A stretch of DNA of 64,000 bases from Hirschia maritima DSM 19733. Its GTDB lineage: Bacteria > Pseudomonadota > Alphaproteobacteria > Caulobacterales > Hyphomonadaceae. Of the stretch, positions 43,202 through 52,368 are shown piece after piece; position 1 is the stretch's first letter, and each line of letters opens with the position of its first letter. The translations under genes and the position numbers were made by a program. The stretch is from positions 124,001-188,000 of the forward strand of contig NZ_KB899548.1 of NCBI RefSeq assembly GCF_000378345.1, written 5' to 3'. The notes beneath the pieces were generated by a model. That model ran no database searches. It was not told where the DNA came from and saw only the letters and a list, made by a program, of their open reading frames with translations.

Positions 43202-43624
43202 ATGAATAAAACTGTTCCAAACAATGACACCACTCCAAAGGACTTTATTGCCGCGTTGGAGCACAAGACGCGGAAAGCTGATGCTGAGTTTCTTCTGGAA
43301 TTTATGAGCAGGATTTCCGGTTATCCACCCGTTATGTGGGGCGGCAGTATAATTGGCTTTGGGCAGTATCACTACAAATATGAAAGTGGGAGAGAAGGAG
43401 ATGCCTTGCGCATTGGTTTCTCACCTCGCAAAGCCAATATGGTGCTCTACATTATGCCGGGTTATCGCGACATGAGCGAACCATTGTCTAGATTAGGTAA
43501 GCACAAAATTGGTAAATCTTGCTTATATATCAATAAATTATCGGATGTGGATTTGGCTGTACTAGAAGAGATATGCGTCGAAAGTTTGCAGGTTATGGAA
43601 GAAAAATATCCGATTTCGACGTAA
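43202..43624 (+). CDS. DUF1801 family protein
   Basis: A 140-residue cytoplasmic protein of the DUF1801/YdhG-like group: GYPPVMWGGSIIGFGQYHYKYESGREGD, then IGFSPRKANMVLYIMPGY, and LSRLGKHKIGKSCLYINKLSDVD. Function unknown. Nine bases after the M23 peptidase stop. Confidence 0.85.
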   Translation: MNKTVPNNDTTPKDFIAALEHKTRKADAEFLLEFMSRISGYPPVMWGGSIIGFGQYHYKYESGREGDALRIGFSPRKANMVLYIMPGYRDMSEPLSRLGKHKIGKSCLYINKLSDVDLAVLEEICVESLQVMEEKYPIST

Positions 43625-43973
43625 AATTGATTTTAACGAAAGAGGTATGCGAGAAGCTCGGCCAGCCCAGCCAAACTTCTCGCGAAAAGCTGAAGGTATT
43701 ATGACACACACCTCAACATCATCCCCGATAATCGTGTACTTGCTTCATCTGACCCCTCGGACAAAACAAACGATATCGATGCGGTCTCGGCTTACTTGAA
43801 TAAAGCAAGGCGTCACCACGTGACTGTATCTTTGTTCAAAATTTTCCAATTTGTAAATAGAAAAATCTCGTGAATTGTAAAATCTAAGCTATATATTCCG
43901 CCTAATTGCTTGTTTGTTGGTCGTCTATGCTTTGTTTTTGTCTATTGTTGAGATTTTGAGCTTTTACGAAAAA
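43625..43973. other. 349-base gap between convergent genes; one hairpin and a degraded open frame
   Basis: A stem GCGAGAAG/CTTCTCGC (43649-43656, 43676-43683) with a 19-base GC-rich loop lies 25 bases past the DUF1801 stop; there is no T-tract. Between 43694 and 43873 a plus-strand frame of 59 codons is open but has no ATG. Its translation (start YYDTHLNIIPDNRVLASSD) is protein-like in composition and could be a gene remnant. The rest is AT-rich and empty. Confidence 0.4.
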
Positions 43974-44969
43974 TTACTTCAGTTCCATTACGCCAGCTTT
44001 TTGCCAAGCTTCTTTGGGCCAACGATTATGCTGCCAAAACCATTGTTCGGGAGCTTGTCTGATACAGTCCTCAACCCATTGATTGATTTTTGGAAGAGTG
44101 GTTTGAACCGCTACATCCGTTTCCGTATCAGGGTCAGTCCAGATCGGTTTATGAAAAGTTACGGTATAGCGGGCCGGGCCGGTGCGTCTCACTGACATTG
44201 GAAGAAGTGGGATTTTGTATCGATGTGCCATGCGCGTTGGCCCAGGTGCGGTCATCGCATCATATCCAAAAAATGGAACTGCTATTCCCTCGTTGAATTT
44301 TTGATCATTCATTAAGCCGATGGAGCGTTTTGAGGATAAAGCTCGCATTAAATCACGAGTTCCAGTTCCTTTGGCCGCCAATGTCCCAATTGAGTTTTTG
44401 ATTCTGACATCGGCCATTCGCTTATCAATGTATGGGTTGTTGGCTGACCTGTAGGTTATCACCGGATCTTTGAATTTAGACGTTATTGGATAAGCAAGTA
44501 CTTCCCAATTTGCCATGTGGCATGAGATAATGACGCAAGGAATGCCCATATCATTGATTTCATCAACGTACTCGCTACCAATAACAGTCAGTCTTGGGTC
44601 TTGTCCATCAGTACGAATTTTGTGGACGTGTGGCATTTCACCAGCGATGCGACCAAAATTTTCCCAAGTTTTATGAATACAGTTTTGAACTTGTTCTTCT
44701 GTCCATTCTGGGAAAACCATAGAAATGTTGCGTCTAGCTGTACGCTCTGAGCTTTTTCCTATTATTGGTCCTATACGGCGGACGAGTTTTGCACCTTTAT
44801 CTGAAGCTTCGTCTATGTCCATTTTTGAGAAACGGTTCCAGTAAAGATGGTCCCAACCAAAAGCTTCCACGCGCCATTGTATGCGCTCCAAGAGGGAAGC
44901 CCTGCTATCTATAAATGTTCGTCGTTTGTAAGCGACTTCATCATCTGAATTGGAAGCGGATTTATTCAT
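43974..44969 (-). CDS. lpxL: Lipid A acyltransferase (LpxL/HtrB-type)
   Basis: Adds a secondary acyl chain to Kdo-lipid A at the inner membrane. A 331-residue LpxL/LpxM-family protein: acyltransferase motif SCHMANWEVL (His-x4-Glu), then RSANNPYIDKRM and GIAVPFFG. It is last in the minus-strand string DUF374-waaA-lpxK-lpxL and overlaps the lpxK stop by one base (TAATG). Chain specificity is not predictable. Confidence 0.9.
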   Translation of the reverse strand: MNKSASNSDDEVAYKRRTFIDSRASLLERIQWRVEAFGWDHLYWNRFSKMDIDEASDKGAKLVRRIGPIIGKSSERTARRNISMVFPEWTEEQVQNCIHKTWENFGRIAGEMPHVHKIRTDGQDPRLTVIGSEYVDEINDMGIPCVIISCHMANWEVLAYPITSKFKDPVITYRSANNPYIDKRMADVRIKNSIGTLAAKGTGTRDLMRALSSKRSIGLMNDQKFNEGIAVPFFGYDAMTAPGPTRMAHRYKIPLLPMSVRRTGPARYTVTFHKPIWTDPDTETDVAVQTTLPKINQWVEDCIRQAPEQWFWQHNRWPKEAWQKAGVMELK

Positions 44970-45973
44970 TATTTCTGTGAGGGCAGGTGCGCAAGTAATG
45001 CCGCCTTGAGACGTGCTTCATCTTCCGAAGAGTCGAATGATATGGTCACAGGTAGTGTATTGATTTTACCGCGCTGAGCTTCAGGGAGACGTATGTAATC
45101 TTTGTCCGTTGTTATTAGAGTCGCAACGCGTGTTCTTGCGAGCTGGCGAAGATAAGAGAGGTCTCCGTCGGAATAGACGTGGTGATCTGGAAACGGGATT
45201 TCTTCGATGATTTCTACATCAGGAAACGCAGCCAGTGTATCAAAGAATTTTTGTGGTCGACCGATACCTGCAAACGCAATGTATTTTCCAGGCGCAGGGG
45301 AAGATTGAGGGACGATGCGGGCCCGCATTATGGGACCTACAAATCCACCAATTTCTGTTGGAACTGGACCATCACCTAGTAAGACAACAATGTCTGCTCT
45401 TTGAATGCCTTGTTCTACAGGCTCTCTAAGTGGCCCTTTAGGAAAAACGTATGCATTTCCAAAGGGTGCTGAGGAATCTATAACCAGAATAGAGGTGGAC
45501 TTTGATAAGGAAGGGTTTTGGTATCCATCATCCAGTAAAATTAAATCAACGCCCGCATGTTCCATTGCTTCTGCTGCTGAAACACGGTCTTTTCCAATCC
45601 AGTTTTCACCTGTTTGTGCCATCATGAGCGGCTCGTCACCCACGTTTTGGGCAGAGTGTTGGTCGGTATCTACACGAACAGGGTCCTTGAGGTTACCTCC
45701 ATATCCACGTGACAGAACGGCAGCTCGAATGTTTTCATCTGCCAGCAAAACGTCTCGAATGTAGGTGGTCAAAGGTGTTTTTCCAGCACCTCCAACTGTT
45801 AGATTGCCTACGCAAACAACTGGAATACCAACAGTTTCGGGATCTGTTTTGTCTAGCTTGTATTTTCCGACCCATTCATAGAGCATTGAAAATGGAGTAA
45901 GAAGGGATCTGACAAGGGGAGCAGCATGTTTGCTTGTCCGGTCTCTCTCCTGCCAGAAGGTTGGTTCTTGCAT
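44969..45973 (-). CDS. lpxK: Tetraacyldisaccharide 4'-kinase
   Basis: Phosphorylates the 4' position of the lipid A disaccharide. A 334-residue P-loop kinase with a Walker A VGNLTVGGAGKTPLTTYI, followed by LSRGYGGNL, and LLDDGYQNPSL. Three bases after waaA and overlapping lpxL, so the Kdo/lipid A steps are co-translated. Confidence 0.97.
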   Translation of the reverse strand: MQEPTFWQERDRTSKHAAPLVRSLLTPFSMLYEWVGKYKLDKTDPETVGIPVVCVGNLTVGGAGKTPLTTYIRDVLLADENIRAAVLSRGYGGNLKDPVRVDTDQHSAQNVGDEPLMMAQTGENWIGKDRVSAAEAMEHAGVDLILLDDGYQNPSLSKSTSILVIDSSAPFGNAYVFPKGPLREPVEQGIQRADIVVLLGDGPVPTEIGGFVGPIMRARIVPQSSPAPGKYIAFAGIGRPQKFFDTLAAFPDVEIIEEIPFPDHHVYSDGDLSYLRQLARTRVATLITTDKDYIRLPEAQRGKINTLPVTISFDSSEDEARLKAALLAHLPSQK

Positions 45974-45976
45974 ACT

Positions 45977-47257
45977 CTACTCCTCTAACTTAGTTCGGAT
46001 CGCATTTAACGTGACTGCTAGGGGTTCATCAACAGTAGAAAAAACAGAATCAACATAATTCCAATCAGGTTCCGTTGCGGAAGGTTTGTTGTTTCCATCA
46101 AGTGCATGCATCCAGAATGCTGCGAGTTCGTCGGGGGTGTCTCCGATGGTTATCGATGCACTGGGTGCAAGTGCGGTGACTAAGTCTTGAAAGTTGAAGG
46201 TGTGGGGACCAGAAAAAACAGTTTTTCGTAACTTCAGTGGTTCTATCGGATTATGTCCGCCAACATCAGGTTTATTGGCTCCACCAAGATAGACTGAATT
46301 GGCTAATCTTAACCACAACCCCATTTCGCCGATGGTATCGGCAAATAACACAGAAGCAGCACATGCTGTTTGTTTATCATATGAACGTTGTTCAAAAGAC
46401 AAATTATATGATTTGATATGGTCAATAATTTCCGGCGCGCGTTCTGGGTGACGTGGTACCAAAATTAATAATGCATCTGGATATTTTCGTTTGAAAATTT
46501 GAAATGCTGAAAGCGCTAAAACTTCTTCTCCAGCGTGCGTTGAAGCAGCGAGCAAGCACTGTCTATTCGCGAGTGAGGTTTGCCACTTTTCAAGTTCCGC
46601 AGGATCACACTTGGGGGGCTCTATCGCTCGCTTCAAATTTCCAATCGCATCGGGCGGATAACCCAAAATATCTTTAATGCCTTGAGCTGTTTGTTCATCG
46701 GCAGCGCCGGTAAAGTAAAAGCAATTGAAGATTTTTTTTGCTGCGTTTGAACGTCTCTTCCAATTGTTTAGGGTCTTTTGAGTCATTCGAGCATTTATCA
46801 GAAACAGAGGCGTGTTTCGTTTGTTTGTTTTGCGAATGAGGTTGGGCCAAATTTCACCTTCAGCAAATATCGCGATATCAGGTTGCCAATGAGATAGAAA
46901 TCGATCCACCGACCGCGGGCCGTCCATCGGAGCCATTTGATGGATGACGTTTTTTCCGGCTTTAACAGATATCATGTCTGCGGACGTTAGTGTTTGACTG
47001 GTAATCAATAAATGGTGGTCGTCATAAGATGACTTTAATTTATCAAACAAATTCAAAAGCATGGATGTTTCGCCAACGCTGGCACCATGCATCCAGATTA
47101 GTTTTCCTGGTGGACGGTTATTGTTAGTTCTACCGTATCTTTCAGGTAGTCTTTGTTTGCGTTCTTTGCCTGCTTTCAATCTCTTTTTTAGCAGAATTCC
47201 AGCAAAGGGTTCCAGCATCCAAGTCGCGGCAGAATATGCAAAAAGACTGAGTGTCAT
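45977..47257 (-). CDS. waaA: 3-deoxy-D-manno-octulosonic acid transferase
   Basis: Transfers Kdo from CMP-Kdo to lipid IVA. A GT-30 enzyme of 426 residues from the ATG at 47257, starting with a membrane anchor MTLSLFAYSAATWML and the catalytic IWMHGASVGETSML. AEGEIWPNLI and the C-terminal GGHNPIEPL (sugar-nucleotide site) follow. The frame is open to 47317, but that would overlap the DUF374 gene. Confidence 0.95.
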   Translation of the reverse strand: MTLSLFAYSAATWMLEPFAGILLKKRLKAGKERKQRLPERYGRTNNNRPPGKLIWMHGASVGETSMLLNLFDKLKSSYDDHHLLITSQTLTSADMISVKAGKNVIHQMAPMDGPRSVDRFLSHWQPDIAIFAEGEIWPNLIRKTNKRNTPLFLINARMTQKTLNNWKRRSNAAKKIFNCFYFTGAADEQTAQGIKDILGYPPDAIGNLKRAIEPPKCDPAELEKWQTSLANRQCLLAASTHAGEEVLALSAFQIFKRKYPDALLILVPRHPERAPEIIDHIKSYNLSFEQRSYDKQTACAASVLFADTIGEMGLWLRLANSVYLGGANKPDVGGHNPIEPLKLRKTVFSGPHTFNFQDLVTALAPSASITIGDTPDELAAFWMHALDGNNKPSATEPDWNYVDSVFSTVDEPLAVTLNAIRTKLEE

Positions 47258-47264
47258 ATATCTA

Positions 47265-48050
47265 TTATTCTGTTGCTGGTTGAGAAGATGAAGAGGGTAG
47301 CTGAGGTGTAGCTTCATCTAGTTGCTCAGGATAGGGTAGAATCTTTAGACCAGCCAATTCGTCAGCGCGTCGGGTGGCTTCTCTAAGTCGTCTTTCAAGT
47401 TCAGCCCGAAGTTCGTCTGCGTTAGCAGAACGAGGGACTTCCATCGGTCCTGCAAAAACAACAGCGCCTTTAGAGAATAACCCAGGCAACACCAATCGAT
47501 CCCAAGTTTTGGCGCGTTTTGAAGGGGCCGCTGAAACGCCCCAAAGAATGATTGGAGTGTTTGTGAGTTGAGCTATCCTTATTGGACCAAGGCCTGCTTC
47601 TTCGCGTGGGCCGCGGGGGCCGTCGGGGGTCATGCAGACGACTCCACCTTTTTTTAGTGCTCTTGTGGCCAGACGAAGAGCTTCTGTTCCACCCTTATCT
47701 TTATCTTTTTTCTTCTTATTTGCTGCTGACCCACGAATTGGGTTTAGGTGTAGATGAATAGCAGCTTGGGTGATGAATGCTCCATCTCGAGATTGAGAGA
47801 TAATCATAGAGATCGGATTTTCAGCTTTCTTCCAGCGAGATGTGATTTTGGCTGGCAGAACAGACATGACAAAAATACGAGAATGCCATGCGGCTAGGAT
47901 AGCACCTTTATTGTTTTCAAAATGCTCTTTTAAAATCTCTTCGCCTTCGATTTCCCATTTTGAAGTTCTAACCATCAACGCCATGTATGCCCATAAGATC
48001 CAGCCAAGAATGGTCTGCAGGATTTGAGATCGAAAAATGGACTTCAGCAT
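47265..48050 (-). CDS. DUF374 lysophospholipid acyltransferase-family protein
   Basis: A 261-residue membrane-anchored acyltransferase-like protein (one N-terminal helix) of the DUF374 family: AAWHSRIFVMS, SQSRDGAFITQAA, RGSAANKK, TPDGPRGPREEAGLG. The usual HxxxxD is represented by WHSRIF and GDGPRGP-like elements. In alphaproteobacteria it is regularly found next to waaA, as here; thought to act in lipid A or phospholipid acylation. A Ser/Gln-rich tail ends the protein. Confidence 0.85.
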   Translation of the reverse strand: MLKSIFRSQILQTILGWILWAYMALMVRTSKWEIEGEEILKEHFENNKGAILAAWHSRIFVMSVLPAKITSRWKKAENPISMIISQSRDGAFITQAAIHLHLNPIRGSAANKKKKDKDKGGTEALRLATRALKKGGVVCMTPDGPRGPREEAGLGPIRIAQLTNTPIILWGVSAAPSKRAKTWDRLVLPGLFSKGAVVFAGPMEVPRSANADELRAELERRLREATRRADELAGLKILPYPEQLDEATPQLPSSSSQPATE

Positions 48051-48195
48051 GGTTTAAATATCAGCTCGTCGCTATTGGGTTGCGTAGAGTGGAAGAGACA
48101 ATCATCTAGTTTGTCTTCAGATACAAGTCTTTACTCCTCTTAAGGGTGAGCGTATTTGCGTAGGAATAACTAAAATACACCTGTGAGGGCTTACT

Positions 48196-48891
48196 TTGGG
48201 CAAAAAATTAAAAGAACCACGCGATATTTCAACGCCTGAAGGTAGAAAACTGGCCAATAAAGACCTGATGTGGGGTGATCACGGGTTCTTAAGGTTGAGA
48301 TTTCGCAATCTGCATAAAATTTCTGACGAGATGTATCGAGGGAATCAACCTTCGCCTAAACAGATAGCTGCTTATGCTAGTGAGCAGGGAATCAAAACGA
48401 TCATAAATTTGCGAGGTGCAAGTCCCAAGGGTTATTATGTCCTTGAAAAAGAAGCGTGTGAACAAAATGGAATCGAATTGGTAGATTTTCAGATGTTCTC
48501 CCGGGACACACCAACTCGTGAAAAAATTCATGGTGCGAAAGAACTATTCGATAAAATAAAGTATCCTGCCTTTATGCACTGTAAATCAGGAGCTGATCGC
48601 GCTGGCATTATGTCAGTGCTCTATATGCATTTTCGACAAGGCCTATCTATTGAAGATGCGATTGAACAACTTTCCTTCAAATATCTACACGTGAAGGAAG
48701 GTAAAACAGGGATGCTGGACTTCTTTTTTCAAAAATATATTGATTTTGCACAAGCGACTCCAGAGGGTGAAACACCACTAACATTCTTGGAATGGATTGA
48801 TGGTCCCTATGATCGAGAAGCAGTTAAAGCTGAGTTTTTGGCTACGTGGAAAGCAAAAATGGTGTTAGATCGTATACTCCGCCGCGAGTAA
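48196..48891 (+). CDS. Tyrosine/dual-specificity-type phosphatase
   Basis: A 231-residue cysteine phosphatase. The CX5R P-loop is HCKSGADRAG, with an upstream general-acid region in DFQMFSRDTPTRE and a nearby DLMWGDHGFLRLR start. Such proteins dephosphorylate phosphoproteins, phosphoinositides or phosphatidylglycerol phosphate; substrate unknown. Lying between the two LPS blocks, a lipid-phosphate substrate is plausible (inference). The start is TTG with GAGGG upstream; no ATG occurs before the conserved region. Confidence 0.82.
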   Translation: MGKKLKEPRDISTPEGRKLANKDLMWGDHGFLRLRFRNLHKISDEMYRGNQPSPKQIAAYASEQGIKTIINLRGASPKGYYVLEKEACEQNGIELVDFQMFSRDTPTREKIHGAKELFDKIKYPAFMHCKSGADRAGIMSVLYMHFRQGLSIEDAIEQLSFKYLHVKEGKTGMLDFFFQKYIDFAQATPEGETPLTFLEWIDGPYDREAVKAEFLATWKAKMVLDRILRRE

Positions 48892-48988
48892 GGGGTTTAT
48901 TAATTACCCGATTTGGGGGAAAACACTTGTAAACATGTTTGAAACTGCCAAAACTAAATTCAGACGCAGGATAGGATAAAGGTTCGCT

Positions 48989-49276
48989 ATGAAGTTCTTC
49001 ATTATCAACAGCTTTCGTAGCCTTGTTTACATCGCATACTTTGCGGTGATTGTTGTGTTCGCACTTGGAACATACATAGAGCGTAAGCAAGTCAACCAAA
49101 CATTTTACGAGCTTTTCGGTCGTCGTTTGACTGAAGCAGGAGAAGGGCTTGTTGCTTTTGCCTCGGGGTTAGCAGTAGGATGGTTTGTAGCGACGATTCT
49201 TTGTGGTTTGATTGTAACGCTTCTCGATATCCGAGACGACATCAATGATCGTTTGCCGGATGCACGTGATCACTAA
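48989..49276 (+). CDS. Small membrane protein, two helices
   Basis: A 95-residue inner-membrane protein with helices at about 9-29 and 53-79 and a charged loop between. The C-terminus is acidic (DIRDDINDRLPDARDH). Family not recognised. A strong terminator follows, so it is a single-gene or short unit. Confidence 0.75.
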   Translation: MKFFIINSFRSLVYIAYFAVIVVFALGTYIERKQVNQTFYELFGRRLTEAGEGLVAFASGLAVGWFVATILCGLIVTLLDIRDDINDRLPDARDH

Positions 49277-49302
49277 CTCTGTTTTATCATAAAGAAATAC
49301 GA

Positions 49303-49333
49303 GCCCGCCCACATTCGTGAGGCGGGTTTTTTT
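49303..49333 (+). terminator. Terminator after the small membrane protein gene
   Basis: CCCGCC (49304-49309) pairs with GGCGGG (49321-49326), loop of 11 bases, followed by seven T (49327-49333). Confidence 0.88.
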
Positions 49334-49371
49334 GTGATACTCCATTACTGAATGATTCTAATTCGAGGTGT

Positions 49372-49752
49372 TTGCAATTGAATTTGCCTGAGGCTCACCA
49401 TAAAATTGTTGAAGCTTGGGTAGACGCGTTTAATAAAGCTGATGCCGTTGCGATTTCGTCTTTGTTTTCTGAAGGCGCAAAAAATCATATCATCTTAGAA
49501 AAAGCGGTAGAAGGCCGACCAGCGATACAAAAAATGTTTGAGCAAGAATTTGAAACAGCTCACATGTTTTGTATTGCTAATGAAATCGCTGGAGAAAGTA
49601 ATTGGGCTACTTTAAAATGGAAAGATCCCAATGGTCTCGAAGGTCAAAGTTATTTTGAATTTGAGAATGGAGAAATTAGTTTTCACCGTGGTTTCTGGGA
49701 TAAGCAATCATTCTTGAGATATTATTCAGATAAAAACCAAACTGGTCATTAG
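49372..49752 (+). CDS. SnoaL/NTF2-like fold protein
   Basis: A 126-residue single-domain protein of the NTF2-like superfamily: VEAWVDAFNKADAVAISSLFSEG is the typical first helix, then GRPAIQKMFEQEF and a last strand ISFHRGFWDKQSFL. Such proteins are ring-opening/isomerase-like enzymes or binding partners; function unknown. No ATG fits; TTG 49372 (or 49378) with GAGG upstream is the likely start. Confidence 0.75.
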   Translation: MQLNLPEAHHKIVEAWVDAFNKADAVAISSLFSEGAKNHIILEKAVEGRPAIQKMFEQEFETAHMFCIANEIAGESNWATLKWKDPNGLEGQSYFEFENGEISFHRGFWDKQSFLRYYSDKNQTGH

Positions 49753-49864
49753 GTCGGTGAATTAGGTGAAGTCGGCATTTAAGACGGACTAAATTTTATA
49801 AAATCAGCATTTCGACACACAAATATCGTTGTAGTTTTTAGCAGCACGGTCCATACCGTTAAGC

Positions 49865-51205
49865 ATGACTCAAGAAAATAAAGCAGACATATTATCGTCC
49901 CTTATCGAAGCGACTATCAAAGCTGGCGCTGATGCGGCTGATGCTAGTTTGGCAACAAGTGAAAGCCTAAGTGTAGAAGTTCGAAATGGTGAACTTGAAG
50001 GCGTTGAACGTGAAGAATCCGGCGGCGTTTCACTGAGGGCTTTGGTTGGTCAACGTCAGGCGCATGTGTCTGGTTCAGATATGTCTCAAGCGGGGCTCAA
50101 CGCGATGGTGGATCGCGTCGTGGCGATGGCCAAGGCTGCCCCAGAAGATAAATATTGCGGCATTACACCAGCTGAAGAAATTGCGACTAAGTATGTCGAC
50201 CTTAAATTGGAAGGTGATGAGTGCCCATCTGCGGACATTCTAAAGGAACGCGCTCTTGAAGCTGAAGCCGCTGCTCTTGGCGTAGAAGGCGTACAGCAGG
50301 CTGGTCATGCAGGTGCAACATGGAGTGCATCAACAGCATATGTTGCAGCATCCAATGGTTTTTCTTCAATGAAAAATGGTGGATCGACATCTACAGCAGT
50401 TATGGCCATCGCTGAAAAAGATGGCGCGATGGAACGCGATTACGACAGTTGGGCTAAGCGAAAATATATAGAGATGCCAACGCCTGCCTCAATTGGTCTA
50501 AGTGCAGGTGAGCGCGCGGTCGCGCGCCTTGGAGCGCAGAAAATTAAAACGCAAACTGCGGCTGTTATTTATGATAACCGTGTTTCAAGTCGCTTAGTAT
50601 CGTCGTTTATAAGCGCAATATCGGGGCCGTCTGTTGCGCGAGGCGTGTCCTTCTTGAAAGACGAAATGGGCAATCAAGTTTTTGCGGATGGAGTGGATAT
50701 TGTTGATGATCCGCTTGAAATGTCCGGGTGGGGCTCTCGCTGGTTTGATGGAGAAGCTCGTCCGGTTTCCAAGAAAAAATTGATTGATAACGGAGTGCTT
50801 ACGCAATGGTTATTATCGGGGCCATCTGCGAAACAATTGGGCCTCAAGCCAAATGGAATGGCGTCTTCTGGATTTGGTGACCCTCCGGGTGTTACCACGT
50901 CAAACTTAAATTTGATGCCAGGTGAATTAGATCAAGCAGGGCTTATGAAACAAGCAGGATCGGGGTTGCTGGTTACAGATATGTTTGGACCGTCAATCAA
51001 TCCTAATACGGGTGATTATTCTGTTGGGGTATCTGGCTTCTGGTTTGAAAATGACGAAATTGTTCATCCGGTATCAGAGGTCACAATTGCTGGTGATTTG
51101 CCTTCTATGTTTAAGCGTCTTATTCCTGGTTCTGATTTGGAAAACCGTAGTTCAACGAATGCGCCTAGCATATTAATTGATGGAATGTCGCTTGCCGGAA
51201 TCTAA
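49865..51205 (+). CDS. pmbA: TldE/PmbA-family protease subunit
   Basis: A 446-residue TldD/TldE-family protein; PmbA pairs with TldD as a metalloprotease of peptides and modified peptides. N-terminal ADASLATSESLSVEVRNGELEGVE and C-terminal GLLVTDMFGPSINPNTGDYSVGVSGFW are family hallmarks. It has the short (TldE) form and no HExxxH, so catalysis depends on a TldD partner that is not in this window. The stop overlaps the next gene. Confidence 0.95.
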   Translation: MTQENKADILSSLIEATIKAGADAADASLATSESLSVEVRNGELEGVEREESGGVSLRALVGQRQAHVSGSDMSQAGLNAMVDRVVAMAKAAPEDKYCGITPAEEIATKYVDLKLEGDECPSADILKERALEAEAAALGVEGVQQAGHAGATWSASTAYVAASNGFSSMKNGGSTSTAVMAIAEKDGAMERDYDSWAKRKYIEMPTPASIGLSAGERAVARLGAQKIKTQTAAVIYDNRVSSRLVSSFISAISGPSVARGVSFLKDEMGNQVFADGVDIVDDPLEMSGWGSRWFDGEARPVSKKKLIDNGVLTQWLLSGPSAKQLGLKPNGMASSGFGDPPGVTTSNLNLMPGELDQAGLMKQAGSGLLVTDMFGPSINPNTGDYSVGVSGFWFENDEIVHPVSEVTIAGDLPSMFKRLIPGSDLENRSSTNAPSILIDGMSLAGI

Positions 51206-52343
51206 GAATATTGCCGAATGTATCCATGAAGATTTGATTCTGCTTCGCGCTGTTGCCAAAGAAGCGGGTGAATTGGCGTTAACTTGGTTTCAAAAAGGTG
51301 CGAAACGCTGGGATAAATCTCCAGATAATCCAGTTACCCAAGCCGACATAGAAGTGAATGATCGCATCGCATTGCGCCTGCTATCTGAACGCCCAACATA
51401 TGGTTGGCTATCTGAAGAAACTAAGGACGATGCCGAAAATCGAGACATGAGCCGTGTGTTCGTGGTTGATCCAATTGATGGAACGAAAGCTTTTATCGCG
51501 GGTGAACCATATTTTTGTGTATCAATTGCATTGCTCTACAATGATATTCCAGTTGCTGGTGTGATTTATAATCCATCAACCGACGAGATGTTTGAAGCCA
51601 GCCAGAATGGTGGAGCAAGGTTGAATGGTGAAACCATAACTGCTTCAGTTACTTCAAAGATAGAAGATTGTAGAATGATCGGACATCCAGTCCAATTTCA
51701 ACGCTACGAAGAAATGCCCGAATGGATTTGGCCTGATATGCATTTGGCTGATCCGATTCCAAACGCTGTGGCCTATCGGATAGCGCTAGTTGCTGCCGGA
51801 AAATGGGATGCTGCTATAGCACTGGGCAACAAATGTGACTGGGATTTAGCCGCCGCAACGTTAATTTTGAAAGAAGCTGGTGGTAATTGTACTGATCACT
51901 TGGGAAAAGAGTATCACTTCAATGGGCGTATTCCGGTGCAAAGGTGCGTAGTCGCGGCTGGTAAAAAATTACATCCATTGCTAATAGACAAAGTACGAGT
52001 CGCTCCTGTACCAGACCCCAAGCAGGAATGTGGTGCCGTTGCGGCACCTCAAAATAACGTAAGTTCGAAAAAGAAGATGGATTCTATGAACACTAAATCT
52101 CCTTCAGCTAAAGCACAATTGCTTCACCTTGTGATCGGTGGAGAACTTAAAGATGTCACAGGTGTTGAATTTGAAGACCTGTCAAAAATCGAATTTGTTG
52201 GCGCTTATGGGTCACACGATGAGGCATACAACGCATGGAAGTCGGCTGCTCAACGCACGGTAGATAATGCTGAAATGCGCTTCTTCATTCTTCATGCTCA
52301 CCGTCTTCTTGACCCTGAAACAGGTCACTCTCACGACGTATAG
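51180..52343 (+). CDS. cysQ: CysQ-type phosphatase fused to DUF4170
   Basis: Residues about 15-285 form an inositol-monophosphatase/3'(2'),5'-bisphosphate nucleotidase domain (EETKDD, VVDPIDGTKAFIAGEP, CDWDLAAATLILKEAGG metal sites). A Lys/Ser linker leads to a DUF4170 domain (about 310-387: LLHLVIGGELKDVTGVEFEDLS, AQRTVDNAEMRFFI). The two are normally separate adjacent genes in this neighbourhood. An in-frame ATG at 52077 or 52086, behind AAGAAG, could also make DUF4170 alone. The ATG at 51180 overlaps pmbA by 26 bases; no ribosome-binding site is obvious. Confidence 0.85.
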   Translation: MECRLPESKNIAECIHEDLILLRAVAKEAGELALTWFQKGAKRWDKSPDNPVTQADIEVNDRIALRLLSERPTYGWLSEETKDDAENRDMSRVFVVDPIDGTKAFIAGEPYFCVSIALLYNDIPVAGVIYNPSTDEMFEASQNGGARLNGETITASVTSKIEDCRMIGHPVQFQRYEEMPEWIWPDMHLADPIPNAVAYRIALVAAGKWDAAIALGNKCDWDLAAATLILKEAGGNCTDHLGKEYHFNGRIPVQRCVVAAGKKLHPLLIDKVRVAPVPDPKQECGAVAAPQNNVSSKKKMDSMNTKSPSAKAQLLHLVIGGELKDVTGVEFEDLSKIEFVGAYGSHDEAYNAWKSAAQRTVDNAEMRFFILHAHRLLDPETGHSHDV

Positions 52344-52368
52344 GAAGAACGGCCATTTAGGCCGCGCT

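Noticed and set aside
51177-51179. TTG one codon before the chosen cysQ start.
   Set aside because: The ATG immediately after is at least as good, and neither has a ribosome-binding site.
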